Origin: Alteraurantiacibacter hainanensis
GTDB lineage: Bacteria > Pseudomonadota > Alphaproteobacteria > Sphingomonadales > Sphingomonadaceae
Reading direction: 5' to 3'
Assembly: GCF_036321025.1 (NCBI RefSeq)
Contig: NZ_JAZAPB010000002.1
Coordinates: 1,790,201-1,854,200, forward strand
DNA length: 64,000 nucleotides
Shown one piece after another: positions 17,880-27,229 of this stretch. The translations under genes were made by a program, and so were the position numbers. Within the stretch, counting starts at the first letter, position 1; the number at the start of each line of letters is the position of its first letter. The notes under the pieces were generated by a model that had not been told where the DNA came from, made no database searches, and saw only the letters and a program-made list of their open reading frames with translations.

Positions 17880-18434
17880 TCAGCCGAATTGTACCTCGGG
17901 CGCCTGGTCGACCACGCCCTTTTCGCTGTCGTCCAGGCGATGGAAATCGGCCTCTTCAAACCCCAGCGCACCGGCAAAAAGCACGGCGGGAAATGTCTCC
18001 CGGCCGGTGTTGTAGCGCGACACGGCCGCGTTCAGCGCACGGCGGGCAGCCGCCAGCTTGTCTTCAACCACGGCCAGTTCGCTCTGCAGTTGCTGGAAAT
18101 TGGTGTTCGCCTTCAGGTCGGGATAGGCCTCTCCCAGCGCCAGCAGCCGATCCAGAGCGACACGGAGCTGCGCTTCGTCCGCGGAATTGATCGTGCCCTG
18201 CGCCGCCGTGTTGCGCGCCGCGATCACCTGCTCCAGCGTCTCCTGCTCGTGATCGGCATAGCCTTTCACGGTGTTGACCAGGTTCGGGATGAGGTCGTGG
18301 CGCTGCCGCAATTGCGCGTCGATGTCGGCCACGCCCTGGTTCACGTTCTGCCGCAGGGCGACCAGCCGGTTATAGATGCCGACCAGCACCAGCAGCAGCA
18401 GCACGATGACGACAAGTGCGATGATCAGTTCCAT
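17880..18434 (-). CDS. lemA: LemA family protein
   Basis: 184 residues. One N-terminal membrane helix (about 3-20) is followed by NRLVALRQNVNQGVADIDAQ and QRHDLIPNLVNTVKGY, the classical LemA signature, and long coiled-coil helices. Function of the family is poorly defined. It is divergent from the DUF3137 gene at 18534 with ~100 bp between the starts; lemA next to DUF3137 is a recurrent bacterial association. Confidence 0.93.
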   Translation of the reverse strand: MELIIALVVIVLLLLVLVGIYNRLVALRQNVNQGVADIDAQLRQRHDLIPNLVNTVKGYADHEQETLEQVIAARNTAAQGTINSADEAQLRVALDRLLALGEAYPDLKANTNFQQLQSELAVVEDKLAAARRALNAAVSRYNTGRETFPAVLFAGALGFEEADFHRLDDSEKGVVDQAPEVQFG

Positions 18435-18533
18435 GATGGCACCCCTACCCTACCCCTGTTAAACGAAAGTGTGCCATCATTGAGGGCAAACGCAAAGGGG
18501 CATGGCACGCAACCGGCGAAGCAGGGGGAAGAC

Positions 18534-19490
18534 ATGATCGAGCGTCCCGACGTGAACGCCCTAATGGCGGGGCCGCTGGGCAGGTGGCTGGATGAACAGG
18601 CCGAGGTCCGCAGGGAAGCGAAGAAGAAGACGTGGAACCGGCGCTTCGTCGTGCTCGTCATCCTGCTGCCGCTGGCCCTGTTCGTGCTGATCGCGTTTCA
18701 GATCGAATTTGCCCCCGTCGCCTGGGGCACCGTGTTTCTTGGCGGACTTGGCTTCGCCTGGGCGCAGAGGCCGGTGAGCAAGGCCGTGAAGACCGTGAAG
18801 GTCGGGATAAACGATGCCATCGCCGAAACGCTGGGGCTGGAGTACCGCCACGACTGCGAGCCCGGTGCGCCCTTCGAGCTGGCCAAGGCCTGCAAGCTGC
18901 TGCCCAATTACGATCGCGCCCGTTTCGAGGACCACTGGAGCGGCCAGATCGGAGATATCCCGTTCTCGCTGCACGAGGCGAAGCTGGAGGAGCGTCGCGG
19001 GTCGGGCAAGAACCGCCGCTGGGTCACGGTGTTCCGCGGGCTGGTGATGAGCGTCGGCTATTCGCGTCGTTTCCACGGCACCACGCTGCTGGTGCGCGAC
19101 AATGCCTATCGCCAGTTCTACGGCGCCAAGAAGGACTCGGTCAGCATGATCGGCATGCAGCTGGACTATGCCGAGATGACCCACCCCGACTTCGAGGACA
19201 GGTTCGACGTCTACACCACCGACCAGACCGAAGCGCGGCACCTGATCGATCCGCTCTACGTCGAGCGGCTGATCGCGGTGGAGCGAAGCTACCGCGGCGA
19301 AGGCGTCGCCACGATCTTCCACGAAGGGAGCCTCGTGGTGACCCTGAAGACCGGCGACATGTTCGAAAGCGGCCACATCGAGGCGCGGCACGACCGCCAT
19401 CGGATGGAAACCACTATCGACCAGTTCGCCCGCATCGCGGACCTCGCCCGCGAACTGAACAGCCGCGAGCCGGTGACGGGCCATCGCTGA
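18534..19490 (+). CDS. DUF3137 membrane protein
   Basis: 318 residues from the ATG at 18534 (GGGGGAAGAC upstream); the longer upstream reading is a lemA shadow. Two adjacent hydrophobic segments (about 37-56 and 59-77) are followed by a soluble domain with FRGLVMSVGYSRRFHGTTLL and DPLYVERLIAVERSY. The pattern matches galanin-type/DUF3137 proteins that accompany lemA. Function unknown. Confidence 0.82.
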   Translation: MIERPDVNALMAGPLGRWLDEQAEVRREAKKKTWNRRFVVLVILLPLALFVLIAFQIEFAPVAWGTVFLGGLGFAWAQRPVSKAVKTVKVGINDAIAETLGLEYRHDCEPGAPFELAKACKLLPNYDRARFEDHWSGQIGDIPFSLHEAKLEERRGSGKNRRWVTVFRGLVMSVGYSRRFHGTTLLVRDNAYRQFYGAKKDSVSMIGMQLDYAEMTHPDFEDRFDVYTTDQTEARHLIDPLYVERLIAVERSYRGEGVATIFHEGSLVVTLKTGDMFESGHIEARHDRHRMETTIDQFARIADLARELNSREPVTGHR

Positions 19491-19511
19491 CCCGCCCCGT
19501 CTACCGCACGC

Positions 19512-20567
19512 TTACTTGTCGAACAGCTTGGCCCAGCGCCGCGCCTCGCGATCCTTCCAGTGACCGCGGTGATAGGCATCGGACGCGAGCAGCGGTATAA
19601 CCGAGCCGGCCTCGGCGAAGACCATCTGCTCGATGCCGGTGTTGACCTTGCCCCAGCTGGCAGCTTCCTGCAGCGTCGAGGACGAGCACGCCCCGTCGCG
19701 GACGTCGGCGACGGTGATCTGGACCGCGTACTTGTGCACCGACACGTCTTCGTGACCCAGGATCTCGGCACAGACGACCGTATCCTGGATGAAGTTCTTG
19801 GGCACGCCGCCACCGATCATCAGCAGGCCGCTGTCGCCTGACTTGATCTTGATGTCGGTCAGTTCGCGGAAGTCCGCGATAGCGTCGATCATCATGTAGG
19901 GCTCGCCCTTTTCCATCTGGTCGACCTGGTGCTTCACCAGCCCGAAGCCCGCCGAGGAATCGACGAATGCGGGGCAGAAGATCGGCACGTCGTGTTCGTA
20001 GGCCAGCTTGACGAGGCTGTTCTCCTTCTTGCCGTTCTCGACAAGGTACTTGCCCATCTCGCGGATGAAGGCGCGGCTGGAATAGGGCCCCGGCGGCAGC
20101 TCGTTGGCGATCCTGTTGATCGTGAAGTCGCAGTCCTGGAGCTGCTCCTCGTCGATGTAGGTGTCGTAGATGCGGTCGATGTAGAGCGAGCGCAGCGTGT
20201 CGTCGTCGGGCACTTCCAGTGCCTGGTAGTGCTTGTGACCAAGGCCCTCGAAGAAATCCATGTCCACGATGGTCGCACCCGTGGCGACCACGCAGTCCAC
20301 CATGTTGTTGCGCACGAGTTCGGCATAGAGATCCATGCAGCCCGCCGCGCTGGTGGAGCCGGCGATGACGAGGAAGATGGTGCAGTCCTTGTCTTCCAGC
20401 ATCTGGTTGTAGATGCCCGTGGCATTGGCCAGATCGCGGCTGGTGAAGCTCATCTTCTTCATCGAATCGATGATCGGCCGCGCGTCGAAACTCTTGATGT
20501 CGATATGCTCCACCTGCGTGGAAAGCAGCTCTGCCTTGCGCGTGTCGTTGATCTTCGAATCGGTCAT
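19512..20567 (-). CDS. Deoxyhypusine-synthase-like protein (putative homospermidine/polyamine aminobutyltransferase)
   Basis: 351 residues. The active-site lysine region of deoxyhypusine synthase is preserved as EAASWGKVNTG (Lys307), as are the NAD-binding SGDSGLLMIGGGVPKNF and TGATIVDMDFF regions. Bacteria lack eIF5A, so the substrate is presumably a polyamine rather than a protein; homospermidine synthesis is a reasonable proposal for such homologues. The PLP decarboxylase at 16546-17751 supports a polyamine role. The family assignment is firm, the substrate is inferred. Confidence 0.85.
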   Translation of the reverse strand: MTDSKINDTRKAELLSTQVEHIDIKSFDARPIIDSMKKMSFTSRDLANATGIYNQMLEDKDCTIFLVIAGSTSAAGCMDLYAELVRNNMVDCVVATGATIVDMDFFEGLGHKHYQALEVPDDDTLRSLYIDRIYDTYIDEEQLQDCDFTINRIANELPPGPYSSRAFIREMGKYLVENGKKENSLVKLAYEHDVPIFCPAFVDSSAGFGLVKHQVDQMEKGEPYMMIDAIADFRELTDIKIKSGDSGLLMIGGGVPKNFIQDTVVCAEILGHEDVSVHKYAVQITVADVRDGACSSSTLQEAASWGKVNTGIEQMVFAEAGSVIPLLASDAYHRGHWKDREARRWAKLFDK

Positions 20568-20658
20568 TTTCGGCGTTCTCCTGTCCGTTTTGCCCGAAAA
20601 ACGGGATGCGGCGCTCCCCGTTCCCTAAATCCCCGGGAAAGGAAAGGGTCTTTTCGGA

Positions 20659-20699
20659 GCTAATGTGGAACACATGGAACACGGTCCTGGCGCGAAAAG
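20659..20699 (+). repeat. 41-bp conserved upstream element, copy 2
   Basis: Matches 38 of 41 bases of the reverse complement of 720-760, differing at three positions. It lies about 150 bp upstream of the gene at 20849 in the same orientation, and 92 bp upstream of the divergent deoxyhypusine-synthase-like gene. Both copies begin GCTAATGTGGAAC and end CGAAAAG. The 281-bp interval 20568-20848 contains nothing else I can identify. Confidence 0.6.
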
Positions 20700-20848
20700 T
20701 CCGGGTCCGTCCGTCAGACCGGGAAGTCCCGGTTTTTGCAAGGAGCGGAGACGTCGCGAGAGCATTCGGCCAGGCTCGCGCCGGGCGAGCGACGTAGGAA
20801 AGCGGCAAGGCGCTGGCATCGCCAGCATTTTCGTCATATCGCGCTGCC

Positions 20849-21823
20849 ATGAGGGACGATCAGCAAGACCGTGAGCCCACGCGCGAGGGCGTGCTCGATG
20901 CCACGCGAAAGATGGCCGAAATCCTGCCGCCGACGCCGCTGATCCCGCTGGAGATCGGCGATGCGCAGGTCTGGGTGAAAGCGGAATGCCTGCAACCCGT
21001 CGGCGCATTCAAGATCCGCGGTGCCTGGCACCGCCTGAGCGCGCTCGACGAGGCGGAACGGGCCAGGGGCGTCGTCGCCGTATCGAGCGGAAATCACGCG
21101 CAAGGCGTTGCCTGGGCGGCCCGCAGGCTGGACATGCAGGCCGCGATCGTGATGCCCGAAGATGCCCCGCCGATAAAGCTGGAGCGGACGAAGGCGCTGG
21201 GCGCCGAGGTCGTGACCTACGATCGCATGACGCAGAACCGGGAAGAGATTGCGCAGACCCTCGCGTCGGAGAGGAATGCCACCTACGTCCATGCCTTCGC
21301 CGACCCCTGGGTGATCGAGGGCCAGGGCAGCGCTGGTATCGAGATAGACTCCCAGTTGAAGGATCAGGGCGCGCCCGCCCCCACCCGCATCCTTGCCTGC
21401 TGCGGCGGCGGCGGCCTGTCGGCAGGTCTCGCCCTCGCCTGCCCCGATGCCCTTGTCGTTCCGGTGGAGCCCGAAGGGTGGGACGACGTGTGCCGATCCC
21501 TCGAATCGGGAGAAATCCAGTCGGTCGGCGACAACCCGCCGAAGACCGCCTGCGATGCCCTGCAGACCTTTCAGACCAGCCCGGTAAACTTCGCCGTGCT
21601 GAAGGATCGGTGCTCCTATGGCCTGCGCGTGACCGAGGCCGAGGTGCGCGATGCCCAGCGTTTCGCCTTTTCGCACCTGCGCCTGGTGCTGGAACCGGGC
21701 GGCGCGGTGGCGCTGGCAGCCGCGCTTTCGGGCAAGGCGAAGCTGGATGGCACCACCGTCATCATCCTGTCGGGCGGCAATGTCGATCCACGCCAGTTTG
21801 CCCAGGCGATCTGGCAGTCTTGA
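20849..21823 (+). CDS. Threonine/serine dehydratase-like PLP enzyme
   Basis: 324 residues, fold-type II PLP enzyme. The PLP lysine is in GAFKIRGA, the substrate loop is SSGNHAQGVA, and the phosphate-binding glycine loop is CCGGGGLSAG. There is no C-terminal ACT regulatory domain, so it resembles the short catabolic threonine dehydratase/serine racemase group rather than the long biosynthetic IlvA. Probable reaction: deamination of threonine to 2-oxobutyrate. It stands alone; the MAPEG gene follows 72 bp later. Confidence 0.87.
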   Translation: MRDDQQDREPTREGVLDATRKMAEILPPTPLIPLEIGDAQVWVKAECLQPVGAFKIRGAWHRLSALDEAERARGVVAVSSGNHAQGVAWAARRLDMQAAIVMPEDAPPIKLERTKALGAEVVTYDRMTQNREEIAQTLASERNATYVHAFADPWVIEGQGSAGIEIDSQLKDQGAPAPTRILACCGGGGLSAGLALACPDALVVPVEPEGWDDVCRSLESGEIQSVGDNPPKTACDALQTFQTSPVNFAVLKDRCSYGLRVTEAEVRDAQRFAFSHLRLVLEPGGAVALAAALSGKAKLDGTTVIILSGGNVDPRQFAQAIWQS

Positions 21824-21895
21824 TCCTGATAAGTTTCAATTGACAATCTAAATCGCTCCCCGCAGGCTTCCGCCGGAAACAGGGAGAGACAAACC

Positions 21896-22318
21896 ATGAA
21901 TATCGAAATGCTGGCTCCGGCCGCAGCGCTGGCCATCTGGTCCATGATAATGCTGGTCTGGATGGCCGCATTGCGCCTGCCCGCGCTGGCGAAACTGAAG
22001 CTGCCGGCCGAACAATCGCGCGGCGGTCGCGGGTCCGACCTCGACGGGGTGCTCCCCGGCCCGATCCAGTGGAAAGCGCACAATTACAATCACCTGATGG
22101 AACAGCCCACGGTGTTCTACGTGGTGGTCGTCATCCTGGCCCTCACCGGCGGATCGCAGCTCGACCTGATCCTGGCCTGGACCTACGTCGGCATCCGGGT
22201 CGTACACTCGATCTGGCAGTCGGTCGTAAACACCATCCCCGTTCGCCTGACGCTCTTCACCATTTCCAGCCTGATCCTCACGGCAATGGCCGTGCACGCG
22301 CTGCTCGCCACGATCTGA
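21896..22318 (+). CDS. MAPEG family membrane protein
   Basis: 140 residues, four predicted membrane helices. WKAHNYNHLMEQPTVFYVVV and the later VGIRVVHSIWQS are the hallmarks of bacterial MAPEG proteins (membrane-associated glutathione/eicosanoid metabolism superfamily). The particular substrate is unknown. A perfect TTGACA lies at 21840-21845 but no good -10 is spaced from it. Convergent with otsA. Confidence 0.86.
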   Translation: MNIEMLAPAAALAIWSMIMLVWMAALRLPALAKLKLPAEQSRGGRGSDLDGVLPGPIQWKAHNYNHLMEQPTVFYVVVVILALTGGSQLDLILAWTYVGIRVVHSIWQSVVNTIPVRLTLFTISSLILTAMAVHALLATI

Positions 22319-22330
22319 CGCCGCGGCGGG

Positions 22331-23734
22331 CTATTCGCCCGCAATGGTGCTCAGGTCGCTGATGAAGTTCTCTGTCCAGCGCTGCACGTTCTCGTCGCGC
22401 ACGGTGACGATCATCTTCTCGTAGCGCGCCTTGCGCTCCTCCAGCGGCATGTCCAGCGCGACGCGGATGTTATGGGCAAGGTCGTCCGCGCTGTGCGGAT
22501 TGACCAGCAGTGCGCCCTTCCCGTCGCAATCCAGTTGCTGCGCCGCTCCGGCAAAGCGGGAGAGGATCAGCACGCCGGGATCGCTCGGGTCCTGCGCGGC
22601 GACATATTCCTTTGCCACTAGGTTCATCCCGTCGCGCAGCGGCGTGACCAGCGCGATCTTCGCTGCACGGTAGAAGCCGTACAGCTCTTCCTGGCTGTAG
22701 CCCTTGTTGACGTAGCGGATAGGCACGATGTCCACGTCCGACCGCGCGCCGTTGATCTGCCCGGCCTTCTGTTCCAGCGTCTGGCGGATCTTCTGGTAGC
22801 TGGCGATGTCTTCCCGGCTGGGCGGAGCGATCTGGATAAACACGATGTCGCGAACGCGCTCGGGATAGCGATCGAAAAAGCGGGAGATGCCGTCCATCCG
22901 CTCGGGAAGGCCTTTGGAATAGTCCAGCCGGTCGACCCCGATCATGGCGCGGCGGTGCCTAGTGGAAGACAGCAATCGCTGGCCTGCCTGCCGTGCTTCC
23001 CCGGTGTCACCCTTGGCCGTGAAGAAATCGTAGTCGATGCCGATGGGATAGGCGCGCGCCACGGTGGTCCTGCCGTCCAGCGTCACCTCGCCGGTTTCGT
23101 AATCGACAGTCGCTCCCAATTCCTTCCAGCAGTAGTGGAGGAAGCTGTCGAGCCAGGTGTCGTTCTGGAAGCCGATCAGGTCGTAATGCAGCAACGAGCG
23201 CACCAGCCGTTCGTGATAGGGCAGCGAAACGAACAGGTTCGTTGGCGGCCAAGGCGTGTGCAGGAAGAAACCCATGCTGTTTTTCACGCCCATGGAGCGC
23301 AGCCGTTCGCCAAGCGGCATCAGGTGGTAATCGTGCACCCAGATCAGGTCGCCGTCCTCGATCAGCGGCAGCGCGCTCTCGGCAAAGCGCTCGTTCACAC
23401 GCTCGTACCCCTTGCCGTACTCGCGTTCGAAACGGGTCAGGTCGATGCGGTAGTGAAACAGCGGCCACAGCGTGGAATTGGCATAGCCGTTGTAATATTC
23501 GTCGAGGTCCTGGCGCTCGAGGTCGATCGTGGCGGTGGTGACGCCTTCGCCCGACTTCACGTAGTTGATGGAACCGGAAAACTTCTCGGTTTCCTGTCCG
23601 GACCACCCGAACCAGATCCCGCCGTTTGCCTTCAGCGCGGAATTGAGGGCTCCGGCAAGCCCGCCCTGCGCCCCCGCCACCCCGCGTGCCTTGGGAACGG
23701 CGACGCGGTTCGAGATGACGACAAGACGAGGCAT
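22331..23734 (-). CDS. otsA: Trehalose-6-phosphate synthase
   Basis: 467 residues, glycosyltransferase family 20. Starts MPRLVVISNRVAVP, with the N-terminal glycine loop GGLAGALNSAL, the catalytic region WVHDYHLMPL, GVDRLDYSKGLPER and the sugar-nucleotide-binding ending LRDGMNLVAKEYVAAQ. It forms trehalose-6-phosphate from UDP-glucose (or GDP-glucose) and glucose-6-phosphate. Last gene of an otsB-GH15-otsA operon; together with OtsB it gives trehalose, an osmoprotectant. Confidence 0.95.
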   Translation of the reverse strand: MPRLVVISNRVAVPKARGVAGAQGGLAGALNSALKANGGIWFGWSGQETEKFSGSINYVKSGEGVTTATIDLERQDLDEYYNGYANSTLWPLFHYRIDLTRFEREYGKGYERVNERFAESALPLIEDGDLIWVHDYHLMPLGERLRSMGVKNSMGFFLHTPWPPTNLFVSLPYHERLVRSLLHYDLIGFQNDTWLDSFLHYCWKELGATVDYETGEVTLDGRTTVARAYPIGIDYDFFTAKGDTGEARQAGQRLLSSTRHRRAMIGVDRLDYSKGLPERMDGISRFFDRYPERVRDIVFIQIAPPSREDIASYQKIRQTLEQKAGQINGARSDVDIVPIRYVNKGYSQEELYGFYRAAKIALVTPLRDGMNLVAKEYVAAQDPSDPGVLILSRFAGAAQQLDCDGKGALLVNPHSADDLAHNIRVALDMPLEERKARYEKMIVTVRDENVQRWTENFISDLSTIAGE

Positions 23735-23743
23735 TACAATCTC

Positions 23744-25543
23744 CTAACGGACGGTATTCCAGCTCTTTGAAAGCAGTCCGGCGCAATTTATTATACCCAC
23801 CAAAGAGTAGGTTTGCGGGAAGTTCCCCCATAGTTCTCCGGTCTCGAAATCCATGTCCTCTGACAGGAGGCCGGAGCCGGTCCGGTGGTTGAGCATCGTG
23901 TTGAACAGTTCGCGGGCTTCATCCTTGCGGTCCATCAGGGCAAGCGCCTCGATCAGCCAGAAGGTGCAGATGTTGAAGGCCGTTTCCGGCGCACCGAAAT
24001 CGTCTTCGGCGGCATAGCGAAGCATGTGTTCGCCGCGCCGTAGCTCCTTCTCGATCATCGCGAAGGTATTCAGGAACTTCTCGTCCGTCGGAGCGACGAA
24101 GCGCAGCTCGAGCAGTTGCAGCAGGCTGGCATCCAGGTAATCGCTCTCGAAGCTGGCGCCGTAGTGTCCGCCCTGCCCGTTTTCCTTCCAGGCCCGCTTC
24201 TCGATGGTCTTGGCAATGGTCTCGGCCCGCTCGCGCCAGTGCGCTTCACGGTCGGCCTTGCCAAGGTAATGCGCGGCGGTGGCAAGCCTGTCGCAGGCCG
24301 CCCAGCTCATCACGGCGGAATAGGTGTGCACTTCCTGCCGCGTGCGGAACTCCCACAGGCCGGCATCGGGCTGGTCGTGCATCTTCCACGCCATCTCGCC
24401 CACCTGTTCCAGGCTTTCGAAATCGCGGTCGTCCGCCATGCGCAGCAGCCGCTTGTCGATGAAGCCCTGCACGGTCGGCAGCACGATCTGGCCATAGCAG
24501 TCGTGCTGTATCTGCTTGTAGGCGGCATTGCCCACGCGCACCGGACCCATGCCGCGATAGCCCGCCAGCCAGCTGGCCGTCGTCTCGTTCAGTTCGGCGA
24601 CCCCCATCACGGAATAGAGCGGCTGGATCTGCCCGCCCTTGGCATCGTCGACGATGTTCCGCAGGTACGCGAGGTACTTTTCCAGCACGTCCAGCGCACC
24701 CAGCCGGTTCAGGGCCTGCACGGTGTAATAGGAATCGCGGATCCAGCAGTAGCGGTAGTCCCAGTTGCGCTCCGAATGCGGGGCCTCGGGAATCGAGGTG
24801 GTCAGCGCGGCGACGATGGCGCCGGTTTCCTCGTGCTGGCACAGTTTCAGCGTGATGGCGGCGCGGATCACCTCCTGCTGCCATTCGAACGGTGTCGCCA
24901 GGCTGCGCGACCAGTTCTGCCAGTAGGCGCGCGTGGATTGCTCCATCCGCCGCACCTGCTCGCGCAGGTTGCCGACGAAGGGCTCGTCCGGGCCCAGGAA
25001 GAAATGGGTGTCGTCCTCGACCCGGAAGGTGCGGTTCTCGAGGATATAGCCCACCGGCGCGTCGGTGGAGAGGCGCAGGGCCTGGCCGGTGGTGAGATAG
25101 CGGATGTGATTGGTGCCGCTGGTGGTCTCCGCCAGTTCGGCCCCGTAATTCTTCATCGGCCGCATGATCACGCGGATGCGCGGATTTCCGCTGATCGGGC
25201 GCACGATGCGCGCGAAGGCGACCGGGCGGTACATGCGGCCCGAGCGCTCGAAGCGCGGGCTGAAATCGAGGATCTCCACCGCGCTGCCGTCGCTCGATTC
25301 GAGTCGGGTGAGCAGGATCGGAGTGTTGCGGATGTATTCCTGGCTGGCGCGGCACTGCCCTTCCAGTTCGAACCGCCAGACGCCCACGTCCTGCGATTCG
25401 CCGTTCAGCAAGGCGCAGAAGGCGGGATCGCCGTCCACCCTTGGGACGCAGCCCCACACGATGGCGCCCGAGTTGTCGATGAGGCCGGAAACCTGGCAGT
25501 TGCCGATCGGCCAGAGGTCTAGATCGCTGGTATGTCCATTCAC
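23744..25543 (-). CDS. Glycoside hydrolase family 15 protein (glucoamylase/trehalase-like)
   Basis: 599 residues from a GTG at 25543 that overlaps the otsB stop (GTGA); an ATG at 25555 would add four residues. The N-terminal beta domain begins WPIGNCQVSGLIDNSGAIVW. The (alpha/alpha)6 catalytic domain contains NWDYRYCWIRDSYYT, the GH15 signature, and a C-terminal GLLSEDMDFETGELWGNFPQ region that carries the likely catalytic Glu. Placed between otsB and otsA, so the substrate could be trehalose or an alpha-glucan; I cannot separate these from sequence. Confidence 0.9.
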   Translation of the reverse strand: MNGHTSDLDLWPIGNCQVSGLIDNSGAIVWGCVPRVDGDPAFCALLNGESQDVGVWRFELEGQCRASQEYIRNTPILLTRLESSDGSAVEILDFSPRFERSGRMYRPVAFARIVRPISGNPRIRVIMRPMKNYGAELAETTSGTNHIRYLTTGQALRLSTDAPVGYILENRTFRVEDDTHFFLGPDEPFVGNLREQVRRMEQSTRAYWQNWSRSLATPFEWQQEVIRAAITLKLCQHEETGAIVAALTTSIPEAPHSERNWDYRYCWIRDSYYTVQALNRLGALDVLEKYLAYLRNIVDDAKGGQIQPLYSVMGVAELNETTASWLAGYRGMGPVRVGNAAYKQIQHDCYGQIVLPTVQGFIDKRLLRMADDRDFESLEQVGEMAWKMHDQPDAGLWEFRTRQEVHTYSAVMSWAACDRLATAAHYLGKADREAHWRERAETIAKTIEKRAWKENGQGGHYGASFESDYLDASLLQLLELRFVAPTDEKFLNTFAMIEKELRRGEHMLRYAAEDDFGAPETAFNICTFWLIEALALMDRKDEARELFNTMLNHRTGSGLLSEDMDFETGELWGNFPQTYSLVGIINCAGLLSKSWNTVR

Positions 25544-26295
25544 AGGCCCAACCATTGGTGCACTGCAGCAGGGCTGGCAAGGGCGTATTTCGCACAGGTC
25601 GGCTGGCGCTCGCCAACCAGCACCCCGAAACCGCCCAGGTCGCAGGCCGCGCGCATGCCGTCCTCGTCGGTGATATCGTCACCCACGAACACCGGCCGTG
25701 CATGGGCGAAGGGCTCGCATTCCATGAAGCCGCGCAGCGCGGATCCCTTGTTAGCGCCGCGCCCGACCAGTTCGATCACGCACTTGCCGCGCTTGATATC
25801 GAGGTCGTTTTCCTCCGCCATGTCCCTGGCGAAAGCGACGCCCCTGTCCTCGAGCGAGGGGTCGGAGCGATAGTGCAGCGCCGCGCCGTGCGGCTTGTCC
25901 TCCAGCGCAAAGCCGTGCTCCTGCGCGAACTCCGCCACGCGAGCCAGCAGTTCCGGCGGCAGGCCACTGGGGATTTCGCCGATGTTCTTGCCATCGGCGC
26001 TCCGGCAATCGCTGCCGTGGGACCCGGCCTTGGCAATCGACATCGGGTCAAGATGCCGTTCCAGATCGACGATGGCGCGCCCGCTTACCAGCGCGAGACG
26101 GCCATCAAGCCTGTCCGACAGGTCATGCAGACTGTCCGCCAAGTGGCGCGGCACGTCGATACCGTCGGGCGTGGAGGCCAGTTCGACCAAGGTTCCATCG
26201 AAATCGAGAAACAGCGCCAGCGGCGTGTCGCCCTGGGCGGAAAGCAGGCTATCCAGGTCGGGCGGAGGCGGCAGGTGCGGCATGGCGGGCCGCAT
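25540..26295 (-). CDS. otsB: Trehalose-6-phosphate phosphatase
   Basis: 251 residues from the ATG at 26295 (Met5 is an alternative). HAD-superfamily phosphatase: DFDGTLVEL holds the nucleophile Asp and acid/base Asp, LVSGRAI is motif II, and GDDITDEDGM is motif IV. It dephosphorylates trehalose-6-phosphate made by OtsA. First gene of the trehalose operon. A longer in-frame upstream reading shows no support and runs through the intergenic repeat. Confidence 0.93.
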   Translation of the reverse strand: MRPAMPHLPPPPDLDSLLSAQGDTPLALFLDFDGTLVELASTPDGIDVPRHLADSLHDLSDRLDGRLALVSGRAIVDLERHLDPMSIAKAGSHGSDCRSADGKNIGEIPSGLPPELLARVAEFAQEHGFALEDKPHGAALHYRSDPSLEDRGVAFARDMAEENDLDIKRGKCVIELVGRGANKGSALRGFMECEPFAHARPVFVGDDITDEDGMRAACDLGGFGVLVGERQPTCAKYALASPAAVHQWLGL

Positions 26296-26321
26296 TAGCG
26301 GCGTTACCTGCAAGGTCAAGG

Positions 26322-26352
26322 AATGGTGGCGAAGGAGGGAGTGCCCCACGAC
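26322..26352 (-). repeat. Degenerate tRNA-Met 3'-end copy (outermost)
   Basis: On the plus strand AATGGTGGCGAAGGAGGGAG matches the tRNA end AATGGTAGCGGAGGAGGGAC in 17 of 20 bases; similarity then fades, with CCCCACGAC against CCCCCGAC. It lies between otsB and the SDR gene, exactly where a fourth boundary of the repeat series would be expected. Chance similarity cannot be excluded. Confidence 0.4.
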
Positions 26353-26374
26353 GTGCAGATCGTGGGGGCAACTA

Positions 26375-27136
26375 TCAGCGGATACCCTTGCTCTGGCCGC
26401 CATCAACGGCAAGCGCTGCGCCGGTAACCCACCCTGCCCGAGGAGAGACAAGCCATACAGCGACATCAGCGACCTCCTCCGGCTTGCCGAGACGCCCGAA
26501 GGGAATGCTCGAGCGGACCATTTCGTAAACGTCCGGTTTCTCGGTGCGGATTACATCCCAGCCGCCACCGGGGAACTCGATTGATCCGGGCAGCAGGGCA
26601 TTTATCCTGACCCCGTTCGGCCCCTCGTTAATCGCGAGCTTCTTCGCATAGGCATTGAGCGCTGCCTTGGCAGAAGTGTATCCGAAGTCGTTCATCGGGG
26701 ATGCCTCGATCCCCGATACGGACGAGATGAAGAGGATGGACCCGTCACCCCGCTCTCTCATGGCAGGGAGCACGGCATCGACGAGGCGGACGGCTCCCAT
26801 GAGGTCCACGGACAAGCTCTCTTCCCAATCCTTGCGCTCGCCGCCCACAGCCAGCCCAGACGCATTGCTCACCAGAATATCGACCTGTCCAAAACGCTGG
26901 ATCGTGGCATCAACGAGGTCGCGAACCGATGAATCATCGCTGACATCGCAGGAACAGGCGATCACCTCACCCCCGCTGGCCTCTATTTCCGCGGCAGCCT
27001 TCTCGAGAGCTTCGCGTCCCCGCGCTGCGATGGAAAGTTTCGCTCCCTCGGCAGCCAGCCCTTTGGCAATGGACAGACCAATCCCCCGGCTTGCACCCGT
27101 GACAATGGCGACCTTCCCGCCAATCCCCAGATCCAT
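26375..27136 (-). CDS. SDR family oxidoreductase
   Basis: 253 residues from the ATG at 27136 (GAGGGA upstream). Classical short-chain dehydrogenase: TGASRGIG NAD(P)-binding motif near residue 13, NAS motif (SNASG), catalytic Ser in FISSVSG, and YTSAK (Tyr-x-x-x-Lys). The C-terminus VTGAALAVDGGQSKG is typical. Substrate unknown. It lies alone between tRNA-Met remnants, so it is probably acquired cargo. Confidence 0.88.
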   Translation of the reverse strand: MDLGIGGKVAIVTGASRGIGLSIAKGLAAEGAKLSIAARGREALEKAAAEIEASGGEVIACSCDVSDDSSVRDLVDATIQRFGQVDILVSNASGLAVGGERKDWEESLSVDLMGAVRLVDAVLPAMRERGDGSILFISSVSGIEASPMNDFGYTSAKAALNAYAKKLAINEGPNGVRINALLPGSIEFPGGGWDVIRTEKPDVYEMVRSSIPFGRLGKPEEVADVAVWLVSPRAGWVTGAALAVDGGQSKGIR

Positions 27137-27229
27137 CGCAGTTCCCTCATGTTGCCTCATCCGCAAGCTGGACGCGCAAATGGCGATGGTCCAGCAGAAA
27201 CGCGAACGGATGCCATGGGGGCAGGGAAC

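Noticed and set aside
21840..21868. Promoter of the MAPEG gene from the perfect TTGACA
   Set aside because: No acceptable -10 hexamer lies 16-18 bp downstream.
26342..26370. Intrinsic terminator between otsB and the SDR gene
   Set aside because: TGCCCCACGA and TCGTGGGGGCA can pair, but no T-run follows on either strand; the left arm also belongs to the degenerate tRNA copy.
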